Below, piece after piece: positions 23,856 to 35,000 of a stretch of DNA of 64,000 nucleotides. How positions within the stretch are numbered: the stretch's first letter is position 1; the number at the start of each line of letters is the position of its first letter. Source of the stretch: Biscogniauxia marginata (taxonomy: Eukaryota > Ascomycota > Sordariomycetes > Xylariales > Xylariaceae); NCBI GenBank assembly GCA_022695795.1, contig MU404084.1:124001-188000 (forward strand), read 5' to 3'. The notes beneath the pieces were generated by a model. It ran no database searches and was not told the DNA's origin. It worked only from the letters and a program-made list of their open reading frames with translations. The position numbers and the translations under genes were made by a program.

Positions 23856-24734
23856 AAGCCCGTCATTCTTGGAAACCCGGTTGAGAAGCACCGAAGAATG
23901 AACATCCTTGAGATGGGTTCTTTAACACGTTGGACCGAGATACGTAAGAAGAACCGATTGATTGACTCTGGTGCTCACGTGAATCGACGTGTAGTTGAGC
24001 TGGCTCGAGATGAACTGGAAAGACGCGGCAACGAATTTATGGACGACATTCATCACGGCGCAGAGGTGTTTGGTGATCTCGTTCATAAGGTCAGCAAGAG
24101 GAGTTTGAGGAGCAAGCACAGCCATGATAGCAGCGAAAATGAGAATCCGCGGATTGAGCTCCAAGATTTGAGCCCACCCGGACCTTCAGGAGCTGGCCTT
24201 ACTCACCAACACGCCCCATATCCACGTGATGTGTATGTCGAGCGTGAGTGTGTCATGGGCCAGACTGTAAAGGAAGAAACAGAGGATATCTCGTCCATGG
24301 ACGGCGGTTCAGATGATGACTATGGAAGGAATCGTGAACAAGATCACACATCTCACATGACGACGTCCAAAGTCCAGCCATATGCTGGCTTTGAGCAACA
24401 AGAGTTCCGAGGCCGTAAGCCCAGCGCTGGAGACTACGTTATCGATATAGAGAGGGCTCGACGAGAGCATGCCCACCACGAGGCGGCGAAGGTCAGACCT
24501 GCCGACCCAGATGGTTCAGAATTTCGTGAACAGCATGGGGCTCACATGCATGAGAGCAAGGTCAGAGCCGCGGATATGGGAGCTGACGATATGGAGCGTG
24601 ATCATGGGTCCCATATGCATGAAAGCAAAGTCAAGGCTGCTGACCCGGAATTCGAGGACGTAGACCTTAGAGACAAAGGCAAAGAGAAGAAATCTTCGCG
24701 CAAACGTTCAAAAGGACATGCCAAGGAGGACTAG
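23856..24734 (+). pseudogene. In-frame C-terminal tail of the MFS-like protein, separated by one TAG
   Basis: 292 codons continue in exactly the frame of 23070–23852. Directly after the stop they read KPVILGNPVEKHRRMNILEM, then SLTRWTEIRKKNRLID, which is typical of the cytosolic tail of this transporter family; to my recollection relatives have Trp at the stop position. An ATG at 23898 could start a separate 278-aa protein, but the 14 codons before it are also protein-like, arguing against an independent gene. The tail carries four His/Lys-Val repeats (HTSHMTTSKVQPY, EHAHHEAAKVRPA, HGAHMHESKVRAA, HGSHMHESKVKAA) matching those in the N-terminal half, which ties the two pieces together. It ends in a Lys/Arg-rich terminus and TAG. 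Whether it is translated is unknown. Confidence 0.75.
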
Positions 24735-25564
24735 ATAGAAGGTCTACCGGAGGTATGATGGTAACATGTCAAACAAGGAGCACTAGAGAATGCAAGTAGT
24801 ATAGTCCTAGAATCAAAATAATTACCACCTCTATTTTGAATAACGGGATATCGATGAAGTCTTGACGAGGATACCTACCGTAACCATTAAAGACTAAAAC
24901 TGTTCCTGTGTAAAGTTGCTAGGAAGAAAGTATCATTCTTTTCGATCTTCTCTTTGTCTTTTTAGTAGTGGATATCACACGTGCGTAAATGAAATACTTG
25001 CACAAAGTTTCGACTATATTGCCTGTATTCAATACTACATAATAGAGTATGTTCAAGGCTGGCATTTCCAAATGAAAGGAGTTCTCCGTAATTTGGAAAT
25101 GTATTCACCCATAAAAGAGTTTTTCCCGATCCCTCCACTAGAGATAATTTCAGTAATAAAGATTTAATGTTGTCTAACGAGATATGATAACAATATCAAC
25201 TCTTTAATACTATTGATAGCAGTAACTTTACACGGTTACGTACCTGTAAGCAGCCCGGAAAACAACGGGGACGGACCAATACCGTTATCGCTAGCGGATT
25301 GGTGGTTGAAAGTCGACTGCATCCCTGCTAATCGCGTGCTAGGAGGTCTTCTAAACGAATCCATTTCAGATGAGCAAATTCAGTCGTCAGTCAGCTCAGA
25401 GCATCGGAATTACGCTGACTTTTGTCTTTTGGAAGGGAGAAAGAAAAAATAAAGGAGGAAAAACAAAGGAGGAAAAACAAAGTCGAAGGGCTTATAGAGC
25501 TGCCGGTTTGCCCTTTTCAAGAAGTAGCTAATAGTTGACGATTACAGCGTCGTCTCCTGGGACT
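24735..25564. other. Intergenic between the MFS-like tail and the sulfoxide reductase gene
   Basis: AT-rich 3' flank (24800–25200), then ordinary sequence. A 14-bp unit (GGAGGAAAAACAAA) is repeated twice in tandem at 25454–25481. No clear pyrimidine-rich promoter precedes the ATG at 25565, unlike other genes here. Confidence 0.5.
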
Positions 25565-26514
25565 ATGGTATGGATGAGCAGTCGATCTCTCATTGAAATT
25601 TTGCAAATTTCTTCTCCCCCAAGTCTTCTTTTCTGGATTCATCGACTCACCTAAGGATGTATATCATTACTGTATAGGTTCATGCGGACGCTTCCAACTT
25701 CGCCGAGGGGGTGACGAAGGAACAGGCCTACGCGCAGGTCCTCTTACAGGCCGAGGGTCTCTTTGACGGCCAGAGAAACTGGGTTAGACTACCTACACCC
25801 CCCCCCCCCCCCCCCCTTCTACCCTCTGCTGCTCCCCGATGACGACGCCCATGTGCTTATCGCGTCTTGTTTGTTAGGTCTGGTATGTTCAACGCAGTAC
25901 ATACATAAGTCCACGCTAATAAGCAATGCCGTCCCCCGGCCTTGCCGTGGTTGCCCTCGTATTCGGAGCACGGACTGACGACGAAGGAAGCAACCTAGCC
26001 AATACGGCATCGCTGCTGTGGCACGCCTACAAGTCGTTGCCCTCGCCGAGCAGCCAGGTGAATTGGGCAGGTAGGTAGTACTTCCCGATGCTATTTATAA
26101 TCTCTATGGTACCAAGTTTTCTTTTTGTGTTGACCCGCCCGAACCGCAGGCTTCTACACACTGGACCCCCAGAAGACAGGAGGCGACTCGCAGCAACTCG
26201 TGCTCGGCCCCTTCCAAGGTAAGGTGGCATGCCAGACCATCGCCTTCGGGAAGGGGGTGTGCGGCGCCGCGGCGGCGACCCGGATCACGCAGCTGGTCCC
26301 GGACGTGGAACAGTTCCCCGGCCACATCGCGTGCGACGGTGACAGCAAGAGCGAGATCGTGGTGCCCATCGTCGTCGCTGGCCAGGGAGAGGAGGGCCGC
26401 CGGCTCGTGGCCATCATCGATATCGACTGTGCTGACCTGAATGGGTTCGACGAGGTGGACAAGCGGTACCTGGAACAGCTGGCGGAGTTGCTCGCGAAGA
26501 GTTGCGATTGGTGA
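25565..26514 (+). CDS. Free methionine-(R)-sulfoxide reductase (fRMsr, GAF domain) with a 5-nt microexon
   Basis: Model: ATG alone 25565–25567, then 25678–25782, microexon 25878–25882 (GTCTG), 25991–26070 and 26150–26514; 185 aa. The GAF fold is clear: VHADASNFAEGVTKEQAY, LLQAEGLFDGQRNW, then NLANTASLLWHAY, VNWAGFYTL, LGPFQGKVACQTIAFGKGVCG, HIACDGDSKSEIVVPIV and AIIDIDC, ending LLAKSCDW. All three cysteines of the yeast Ykl069w-type active site are present (in KVACQ, GVCG and HIACDGD). The enzyme reduces free Met-R-sulfoxide with thioredoxin in the cytosol. The microexon restores the conserved Val-Cys between Trp and Asn: TGG|GTC TG|C AAC. Its flanks are a TTTGTTAG acceptor and a GTATGT donor; the intron before it starts GTTAGA and holds a 19-C run. 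The one-codon first exon is the weakest part. An alternative start exon at 17313 would need an 8.3-kb intron. Confidence 0.85.
25798..25816. repeat. Homopolymer C(19) in an intron of the sulfoxide reductase gene
   Basis: Nineteen consecutive C residues lie 15 bases after the second 5' splice site. The length is prone to sequencing error. Confidence 0.9.
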
Positions 26515-26947
26515 TTTGTCTGTCTCGTTTTGAGAATGGTCCAAGTTGTGTGATTTGATATTCCTATTGCTATGCGTGCGAGCGTGCGTGCGCCTTGGTT
26601 AATTACGCTACGTAGTCTCAGAAGGACTCCTGTTATTGTTGAAGCAACCTTTTCACTCTAAGCAAGCCCGTCTTCTTTAATATAGTACCTACCTACGAGA
26701 AGTGAGTTTCTTATATCATTCAGGGGAAGGGGGCCGGGGGGGACCTAACGAGAAAAGCCGATAGATGGATAATATTCTCCAATCCAGTGTATGCGGTTAT
26801 AGCGGACTTGGGCCCTCGCTGACCCCGCCAATACAAAATGGCTAATGCCACTATCGGCCAAGTGAGTGTCGCTTTCACACCAGGTAAACCTCCTAAATTC
26901 CCGATCTCGCAGGGCGTCAATTGCCGACGAAGCACAATGAGACCACC
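26515..26947. promoter_or_regulatory. Short intergenic region: sulfoxide reductase 3' flank and omega-amidase promoter
   Basis: 433 bases separate two co-directional genes. TACCTACCTAC near 26688 is one of the window's intergenic TAGGTA-type motifs. I found no coding frame here. Confidence 0.5.
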
Positions 26948-28012
26948 ATGAGCCATTTCGCGAGGACTTTGCGTCTCTTCACCAAGTCCTTCGTACCCCA
27001 AACCTCCAAGCCGCCTTCAGCTCCGGCACCGAGTCTCAAGCCTCTGCAGTCTCTCACCAGACCTCTCCTCGCACGTACTATGGCGACATCTACCACCCCC
27101 TCTCCGGTGCTCAAGAAGCCCATCAAGCTGGCCTGCATCCAGCTCGCCAGTGGCGCTGACAAGGGAGTCAACTTGTCACACGCGAGAGACAAAGTCCTCG
27201 AGGCTGCCAGTGGGGGCGCGAACCTGATCGTTCTGCCCGAGTGCTTCAACTCTCCTTACGGCTGCGACTATTTCCCTTCCTACGCCGAGACACTGCTCCC
27301 CGGTCCGCCCACCAAAGACCAATCGCCCTCGTACCATGCGCTATCGTCCATGGCCGCCGAGGCCAAAGCGTACCTCGTGGGCGGCTCGATCCCGGAGGCG
27401 GACCCGGACCCGGCGTCCAAGAAGTACTACAACACGTCGCTGATCTTCGGCCCGGACGGCAAGCTGTTGGCGAGCCACCGCAAGGTCCACCTCTTCGACA
27501 TCGACATCCCGGGCAAGATCAAGTTCCGCGAGAGCGACGTGCTGTCGCCGGGCAACAAGGTGACGCTGGTGGACCTGCCCGAGTACGGCCGGATCGCGGT
27601 GGCCATCTGCTACGACGTGCGCTTCCCGGAGCTGGCGACCATCGCCGCGCGGCGGGGCTGCTTCGCGCTCGTGTACCCGGGCGCCTTCAACCTGACGACG
27701 GGCCCGCTGCACTGGCGCCTGCTGGCCCAGGCCCGCGCCGTGGACAACCAGCTCTACGTCGCGCTATGCAGCCCCGCGCGCGACCTCGGCGCCTCGTACC
27801 ACGCCTGGGGCCACAGCCTGATCGTCGACCCCATGGCCCAGGTCGTCGCCGAGACGGACGAGAACGAGGCTGTCGTCGCCTGGGAGCTCGACGGCGCCGT
27901 CATCGACGTGACCCGCAAGGGCATCCCCCTCTCGGCCCAGAGGCGCTTCGACGTCTACCCCGACATCGGCGAGGGGAAAATCAGCTTCCACGAGCCCGGC
28001 GTGCCAAACTGA
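26948..28012 (+). CDS. nit3: Omega-amidase / Nit2-like carbon-nitrogen hydrolase (yeast Nit3 type)
   Basis: Single exon, 354 aa from ATG 26948. The nitrilase Glu-Lys-Cys triad is visible: Glu98 in VLPECFNSPYG, Lys179 in HRKVHLFDIDIPG, and Cys221 in ICYDVRFPEL. NSPYG after the Glu and the DIDIPG loop are hallmarks of the Nit2/omega-amidase branch rather than Nit1 or true nitrilases. It should hydrolyse alpha-ketoglutaramate and alpha-ketosuccinamate to the 2-oxoacid plus ammonia, finishing glutamine-transaminase (methionine-salvage) reactions. Residues 1–44 are basic, Ser/Arg-rich and lack acidic residues (a probable mitochondrial presequence). A second ATG at 27080 (MATSTTPSPVL…) would give a 310-aa cytosolic form, so dual localisation by alternative starts is plausible but not shown. 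Codons 27368–27763 (132 in a row) all end in G or C, unlike the first quarter of the gene. Confidence 0.93.
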   Translation: MSHFARTLRLFTKSFVPQTSKPPSAPAPSLKPLQSLTRPLLARTMATSTTPSPVLKKPIKLACIQLASGADKGVNLSHARDKVLEAASGGANLIVLPECFNSPYGCDYFPSYAETLLPGPPTKDQSPSYHALSSMAAEAKAYLVGGSIPEADPDPASKKYYNTSLIFGPDGKLLASHRKVHLFDIDIPGKIKFRESDVLSPGNKVTLVDLPEYGRIAVAICYDVRFPELATIAARRGCFALVYPGAFNLTTGPLHWRLLAQARAVDNQLYVALCSPARDLGASYHAWGHSLIVDPMAQVVAETDENEAVVAWELDGAVIDVTRKGIPLSAQRRFDVYPDIGEGKISFHEPGVPN

Positions 28013-31000
28013 GAGGAAGGAAGGAAGGAAGGAAAGATAGATGAGAAAAGAAAAGGGGAGAGGGGGAGCGGGCGGTGTTAGTCTAGGCTGTAAGGATCTA
28101 GTAGCTAGTTGTTGACCCATGTTGGTAAATCAGAACCAAATAGATAGATAAAAAGTAGGGAAAGTATCGAGAGTAGCGGTCTTTAGTAACCTTGCAGTTT
28201 GACCCGAGATATTGGGGGTGCATAGTACTGAAATAAGGATGATTTCCATCGTAGATGGACGTGTACTTCACCGCACTACTGTCTTTGGTTACCGGTAGCA
28301 CTTTTATACTTTGTTAGTATCTCACCTAAAGGTGATTTAGAAAGAGACCGTAAAAGTTCGTCCAGGGATGCTCTAACCTTAACCGTTTGTAAGCACGACA
28401 AGTGAAGTATGAAATTTGTTAGGGAGGAAACGCTACAAAAAAATGCTCATGTTCTCGTGGAATTACAGTGCTCTCTGCCCTGAGGTCTCGCTCTTGGCTT
28501 TGAGAACACTCATCCGTACGGAAATACCAAACTATTTGGTTCTACGCTCTTCATGGCCCTGTCATCGGTAATAGGCGAGCGAGCCCCCCTTTTTCTAGCT
28601 ATGATATTTATGTTGAGATGGGACGAAGATATGAGGATGAGATTAAGTATATTAGTCCAAGTGTGAGTCTAAGGAGATGGGCGTAGCCCATTTATATATA
28701 TACAGGAGACCATGGATCGTATAGCCCCATATTTCAACATTTTATTGTATGATTCAAGGATAATAAAGAAGCCGTTTAGGTGTTTCCTTCTAATAGTCTA
28801 GGTATGCTGTCCCGGCGGCTGGCTCATCACGTCAGGAGGTACTTGCGAGTATGACTGTTCCGTCGTCCTCTGTTGCCAAATTTTCCATGGTCTATTCCAC
28901 CACATATGTCCTCTTAGCGCTCGGCACGGCAGTACTTTTATAACGGCAGACCATTCAAGGCTCCAAAGTGGGAAACCCCACGGAGGATCGTGAGGCAACG
29001 GTACATGTTTCTTCTACTGGCCGAAAGATGACGACGGCCTTTTGAATATCCTCCCGTATTTTCTGCTGCTGGTGAGAAAGGGGCGTAACGATATGGCGGC
29101 TCGAGTTGTTGTGAACTTCCAGTCATCATCGTATCCCTAGATGGATTTGAGACTTAATCTATCACCTCCTTATGCCTTATGTCACCGTGAGAGGCTCGCT
29201 GTCGCTGTGTACCCATCACAAGTGGAATGAGCCAGGTTTAGTTGACATGACCTGTAACAATTTGTATTAACGGAGGTTTGTAGCCATGAGAAAGGAGCTG
29301 TATAAAGGGGTCATTTATAAGGTAAAGAGGCTCCTTAACCATGCATCTCTAGTTGTCAGGGACCTGGGGACGTAACCTTGGCGGCCAGCGGCCGTGAGAG
29401 ACGCGATCCACAGCAAATAGGGTATGTAAGATTCGTATACGCCCCGAAGGGACTACAGTTAGCTCCTTAGCGATGATTCTTAGTCTAATAGTGACCCTAT
29501 ACGCCCATCACTCTTAGTCTGTTGTGCACCTACTCGTCCCTTTGATACTAGCCAACAACAACGTTGTCAGTCCTATCGTATGATGGCATTGTTATAGCAG
29601 GAATCTTTTGTATGGTACAACGTTAAATGATATCATGTCTTACTCTTATACAGTCGTATGTGATTTGGTTGGTCCTAGAATGGATCCTTTTTGATCCTAT
29701 TCTTCACCTCCCAAACACTCGACCACACGATATCTACTTTATATGCCATTGATACAGATGAAAATATACCCTCCAACTTACTTTCTAGAGAGATGATGAG
29801 TCAATGAACCCTGTGATCTAGCACTAAAAGCAAAAGGATTGCTTCAGCTGTAGATACGGGGGTGACTAAATGATTACGTCTAAGTTCGTTGCATGCTCGG
29901 CTAGGTCTCCTATGTTCCTCTCGATGAATAGGATCAGCTACATAGCTCGATATAATACAGCTATGATCTTACATCAGCCCTAATTCTAGCAGTCTACGTA
30001 TCAATTAAGCAACGAAAGCGAGATGGCGATTAACCTTCTCATTCGGCTTTCCCTTTGTACTAGTCCTCGTAGACTGGAGCTTCAATAGGAACCTCACATT
30101 ATAGTAGTAAGGATCCAGGTTTGCATGTTTATCCCTCCAGGTTCTCTGAATTTTGTCTGCTCCTTTCTACCGGGGGGACAGGGCGGCTAAGGCTTCCAAG
30201 GTTTATTCTATTTTCCCTCGCTGGCTTGGCTTAGCTACCCAAACTTGCCAGACAACTGAGACTGGTCAGATCGAACAACGATCTATGATGAATCGAAGCC
30301 CTATCTACCAAGTGCTTAAAAATAGTTTTTGTCCGGTTTAGGTAAGGTAAGGGAAGCGGCGAATTGGAGGCTATGTTCACAAGGTGGCTTAGGGCAGGAT
30401 CCTGGAGGACCAGTGCGATATAGATGGAGTCTCTGGACGGCTATATGTGGAAATCCTATCGTGTTAGGTACGATGCGTCACGAGCAAGTTTCGAACAAGT
30501 CTAGATAGCTGTCAATGACAACATACAGTGGGAGAATCATAGTTCTAGATGATACCGGAACTTCCTAAGGAGAAATTGTTTATTCCCATCGAAAAATATA
30601 CGGTGGACGCGTAGGCAAACCAGGTCGAAGATGGCAGTCGTTGGTCACCAGCGATCCGTCGTATTACTTGGACAAAAGTGATCTCCAACGCTGCCCCGTC
30701 CAACTATAACCGACTATATTGCCAAGTCCTTGAGATCCATAGTATATATTGTCGTGTTACGACAAGAACACATCCCTATAGCTTTAGAAACCTTAGTCTC
30801 TTGCGCTAAGCCCTATCACAAGAGACTCTTGTTTTGAGATCATGCCGCCGGCATATAGCGTGACTCAGCGGACATATGATGTGAGCTTGGTTTTATTTTC
30901 ATTAGATAATGAGTAAACGTGCCGTTAGATTTGGGTAGAGCCATTATGACCCCATGGAACAAGCTTGGTGCATCTATCTCGGTAAATACAATCAGGTAGG

Positions 31001-31995
31001 TTGGCGATGTAGTTACCCACCGAAACAGTACAAAGGTCCGAAAGAACGACAACCCTCGTTCTAGTAATTTGCTTTTACGAAACTTGAACACGTATTCACG
31101 AATAAGCCAATGAATATACTCGAGTAAATGCAACTAGGCCTGATTGCGCGGGTAGCGTTGTGTGTACTAAACCTGCGTGTACCTACATACACTACGTATC
31201 TAGTTGTATAGCATTTGTTGGGAGAGATGGTCCTTGCGTGGATCATTAACCTCGTACCGTCTGATCCACGTTTAATGAAGTATCCCTTTTTTTTAAACGA
31301 TTGGGATAAGATAGACTCAGAGACGCGATCTAGAACGCATCACGCTATGACTTTTCTTGACCTCTTTGGTAAGTATCTGCATACCTTCGTTGAGGGGTGC
31401 GCATTTGATACCGAACTCTACCCATTTTGATAATCCCAATGTGGCTTCTCCAATAGATGGACTGCAATGTCTTCATCTCAAGTGGCTCGGGTGGAGGAGT
31501 CGCCTGGCATCATCCTTGAAGGCTTGACGATCGCACAGTCACGATAAACTCGATGGATGACCGAAGTATGTACTCAGTCTCATCTGCTGATCTTACTGCT
31601 GTTATCGACCAAGACTACCGACGTTGAGGGTCATCACAAATCAGTTAGGCGGTGCCCCTAAGCGAGGCCGGTGAGGCCAGCCACTCTATGAGCAGATCCT
31701 AACACGGTGTCTAGGAACAATTTCGGTCGGCAGACAAAATAATATCATCACGAGAATACGGGGTAAGATGGGATAGATATCCGATTCGATTGATGAGAGC
31801 CCCCGGAAAAATTAGTCCAGCTGCCGCCACGAGAGAAGGCTTGTCTGCTACTATCAACATTTCACATGCAGGGACTGATGAGACTGCATCATGGCTAGTC
31901 CATGTGGCGTCTCCTAGCGAGAAGGGCAAGAAAAAGCAAATGGGAAGCAATATATCTCGCCAGGCTGGGGGTGGAACCTAACTCGAGAGATCTGG
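28013..31995. other. Gene-poor region, part 1: no gene supported
   Basis: Sequence of moderate to low GC with no long frames and no recognisable domains. The nearest thing to coding signal is a pair of overlapping minus-strand frames at 28798–29129 with many Trp/Pro residues. I saw no terminal repeats, transposase motifs or RIP-level TpA enrichment by eye. Confidence 0.5.
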
Positions 31996-32046
31996 CTTAC
32001 GCACTTGGCTGTGCGACGTCTACTCCCCTAGAGAGGAGTGCGTAAG
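31996..32046. repeat. Perfect 10-bp inverted repeat with nested hairpin
   Basis: CTTACGCACT (31996–32005) and AGTGCGTAAG (32037–32046) are exact reverse complements around a 31-nt loop. Inside, ACTCC … GGAGT can form an alternative stem sharing the right arm. Confidence 0.6.
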
Positions 32047-35000
32047 AACAAGATGGCTGGTCCCTAGCGTACTGGATGAGAACCCCGGGAAACCCCTGCG
32101 GAATTCGGGCGATATAAACGCCTTCAAAAAAAAATTTGTCTGCATGGTAAATATGATATCGGAATCGAACCTCAAAAGGAAGTAGGGGGGGAAGAAGGCG
32201 TTGTTGAAGTTAAAAGAAACGACAAACCCCCTTCAACTTCCTTCTCCCGCCCGCGGGGCGTCAAGCGAAACGAACGCCAACTCCCGGACTCTTGAGAAAC
32301 ATAAAAAAGAAACCAATTGGCAATGAGCGGACGTACTTATCAACTGCGGCGTCGCGTCATGACAGACTTATGTTGTACACATACATACCTAGTTACTCAC
32401 TTACATAGCGGTCGCCTGCCTTTAGGGGGGGGGCGCCCGCGCCCGCCCCAATTGATCCACTGCCGGCGCCGTGTCTAAGAAGAGCATCGTGATCCGGTGT
32501 CGTGAAATATTACTCTACAGAGAACGGCGCATACCTAGGCGACGAGCAAGCTGCCAGCCTAGCAGCCCAGCGGGATAAGCAGGCTAAGCGAGCATGGGCA
32601 TCAGCGTACATTAGCTCCCTTTCACTATGGTGGCAGGATCTGTGCATGTGGCGCTTTCGTGTGAGATGGGAGATGCTTGAAAAAAAAAAAAGGGCTTTTT
32701 CTTTTCTTTTCTCTTCTCTCATTCGAAGCACGGTGATTGTCTCGGCTACCGGCTGCCTGCATCTCGCCGACATCCCTTGCTTCGAGCCGGCAGATGACAA
32801 CAGATATGAATCCCTAGCGGGGATGAGGGAAGGGGGGGGTGTGAGAGAAGAGATCTCTTCTCATTTTAGTCTCTGTGCAGGCAAACAGGCGGAGAGTGAG
32901 CAAGCGGGAAGGGAAGGCGACATTGGATAAATGATACTGTGCCTCCCTTTCCCCCCTCCCCGGGCCGGCTGTACAGCGGATGTCGAAAAAGCATATGATA
33001 TTGTGCTGCATACGGATGTAGGACATAGTTAATAGGCGTTGCCAATGTGATCTCTCATGCCAGCTCGATCGAACGGGTTGGGATCGTTGCTGGACTGCTC
33101 GCTTAGCGGTGGCTTATCAATCCTATTCGTAGTAGGTACTCTCATGTTCAAGGATTAACTAAGGTGAAAAGGAGAAAATGTGATATGATGGTAGATGGAT
33201 GTGATGAATCACCGGGCTAAGTAGGGCCACTTCGGGACGAGTGGGAGGCCATCTCCATTCCGGGCGGGAAGGTCCGTGACGAGGGCTCGGGATACACTAT
33301 GGACTATGCTTCTTTCTGACAAGAGGCATGTAAGCATGTAAGCACCTAAGGCTACTAGGTGGAGACAGGCTCAAGTATTGGAAAAGAAAGCAAAACGACA
33401 AGGCTGAAGCGACGGTCACTATATCACACCACGCGATCTTGGTCCTGTCAGATTTCGTCTAGCTGTTTTGGCTCGTGGCCTCGGTGTGCGGTCGAACGAG
33501 CCATGAGTCGGTCGAGTTGACAGACTTCCTCTAGTTATGGCAATGCACGAGATCGGGATCTAGCATAGGAAAACCTCGATCCACCGCTTCCAATGAGGCT
33601 GCCGTCAAGCCGGGGGTTCAGTCAACACTTTCCGCAAGGGAGACATGAAAGAATAAGAAGAAGGGAGAGGCAGGACAAAGCACGGCAGTCATGTTGATTG
33701 ACCATTGTCCTGTGGCTAGCCGAGCCGTGTAAGACGAGGCAGAGAAAGACAAGAATATAGACTACTAGCCTAGCACGACGCGGAGTAGTGGTCGTCGAAA
33801 TGCGGCTCGAAAATGTGGGCCAAGACGACGTTCCAACGGCTCTCCTTTTTCTCTCTATTGTCTCGCTCCCGTTAGCCTAGCAAGAGCTGAGTCAAAAGCA
33901 ACGGCATGTCGATATATACCCCCCGTGTGCTGAACATAAATAATGCTAAAATAGACATACATGTACATATGTCGCCGACCAAAAAGAGAAAAAAAGGGGT
34001 CTCTCTCTTATATCTCACCACAGACTTAAGACTAGGTAAGGTATGTGTATGCGTAGTAACGTGACCTGTCAACTGCGTTGTCGAGAAACCAGAGGGGAAG
34101 GAATCGTGGCCTGCTTCTACATTCCGTATCTACGTGTAAGTTACAAAAAGGGCCTGACGCTTTGATGATGGACGACGTACGGGAAACAGATGGTCACACC
34201 ATTTCTGATCCTTCTCCCCCCCCATGCCTCGTTCATACGTGGTGCGACATATACTTTCCCTCTTGAAGACGCATTCGGGAAACACTACCGCAAATCAGTG
34301 CTATATCATTCGAGCACAACAAAAAGGAACCGAGACCAAAATTCATTTCGAAGAAATCAAATAAAAAAAGTGACAGGTAACAAAAAACTTTTTATTACCG
34401 CGATTATGTAGGAATTGGCCTGGGTCTAACGGAACCAGCCTTCTCCCTTCCATGGGTTGACCTTTCGGTCAGAAGGACGGCGTCTATCCGCTTTTGAGGC
34501 TGACAACGAGCCCCGTCCTAAAGGAAGGAAGGAAGAGAGAGAGATACCTATACCTAGGTGAGAGGATAAAAAGAACCCCGGTTGTTTATATTATTATACC
34601 CTTCTCGAATATTTCTCTGCCACGCTCGCATTCTCTTCCCATTGGGGAAGAAGGAGGCTTTCCTACTTAAAGGAGAAAAAGGAAAATAGAAAAAGGGCAG
34701 GTCAGCTCGAAACAAGCTAATCCAGATCCTGCAATGCATCTAACAGTAGAAAGGTTCCGATCTCGCGTTTTGGTCAAGGACCAGGTCCTGAGGAGGTGCT
34801 TTAGCGATGGTGTCCTGGCCCTCTCTCTCTCTCTCTCTCTCGCCCTCTTGCCCTCCTACTCCTGCGGGCGTGGCACCAATAGGGGGCCTGAGGGCCCGGG
34901 AAGCCGGCTCTTCCCTCGCCTGATAAGCATGGTAAAGTGGAACTATGCGATCGTCGGAATCAGCCACAGCGTCGCATTCGGTTTTCCAGAGGGTCACATT

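Noticed and set aside
23898..24734. Independent 278-aa gene starting at ATG 23898
   Set aside because: The 14 codons between the TAG and this ATG are also protein-like and the repeats match the upstream protein, so it is better explained as the separated tail.
27241..28044. 267-codon plus-strand frame within the omega-amidase gene
   Set aside because: Out-of-frame shadow of the same GC3-rich block; Arg/Pro-rich nonsense composition.
32160..32180. GGAATCGAACC, resembling a tRNA T-loop on the minus strand
   Set aside because: The T-stem does not pair and no acceptor or anticodon arm can be formed around it.
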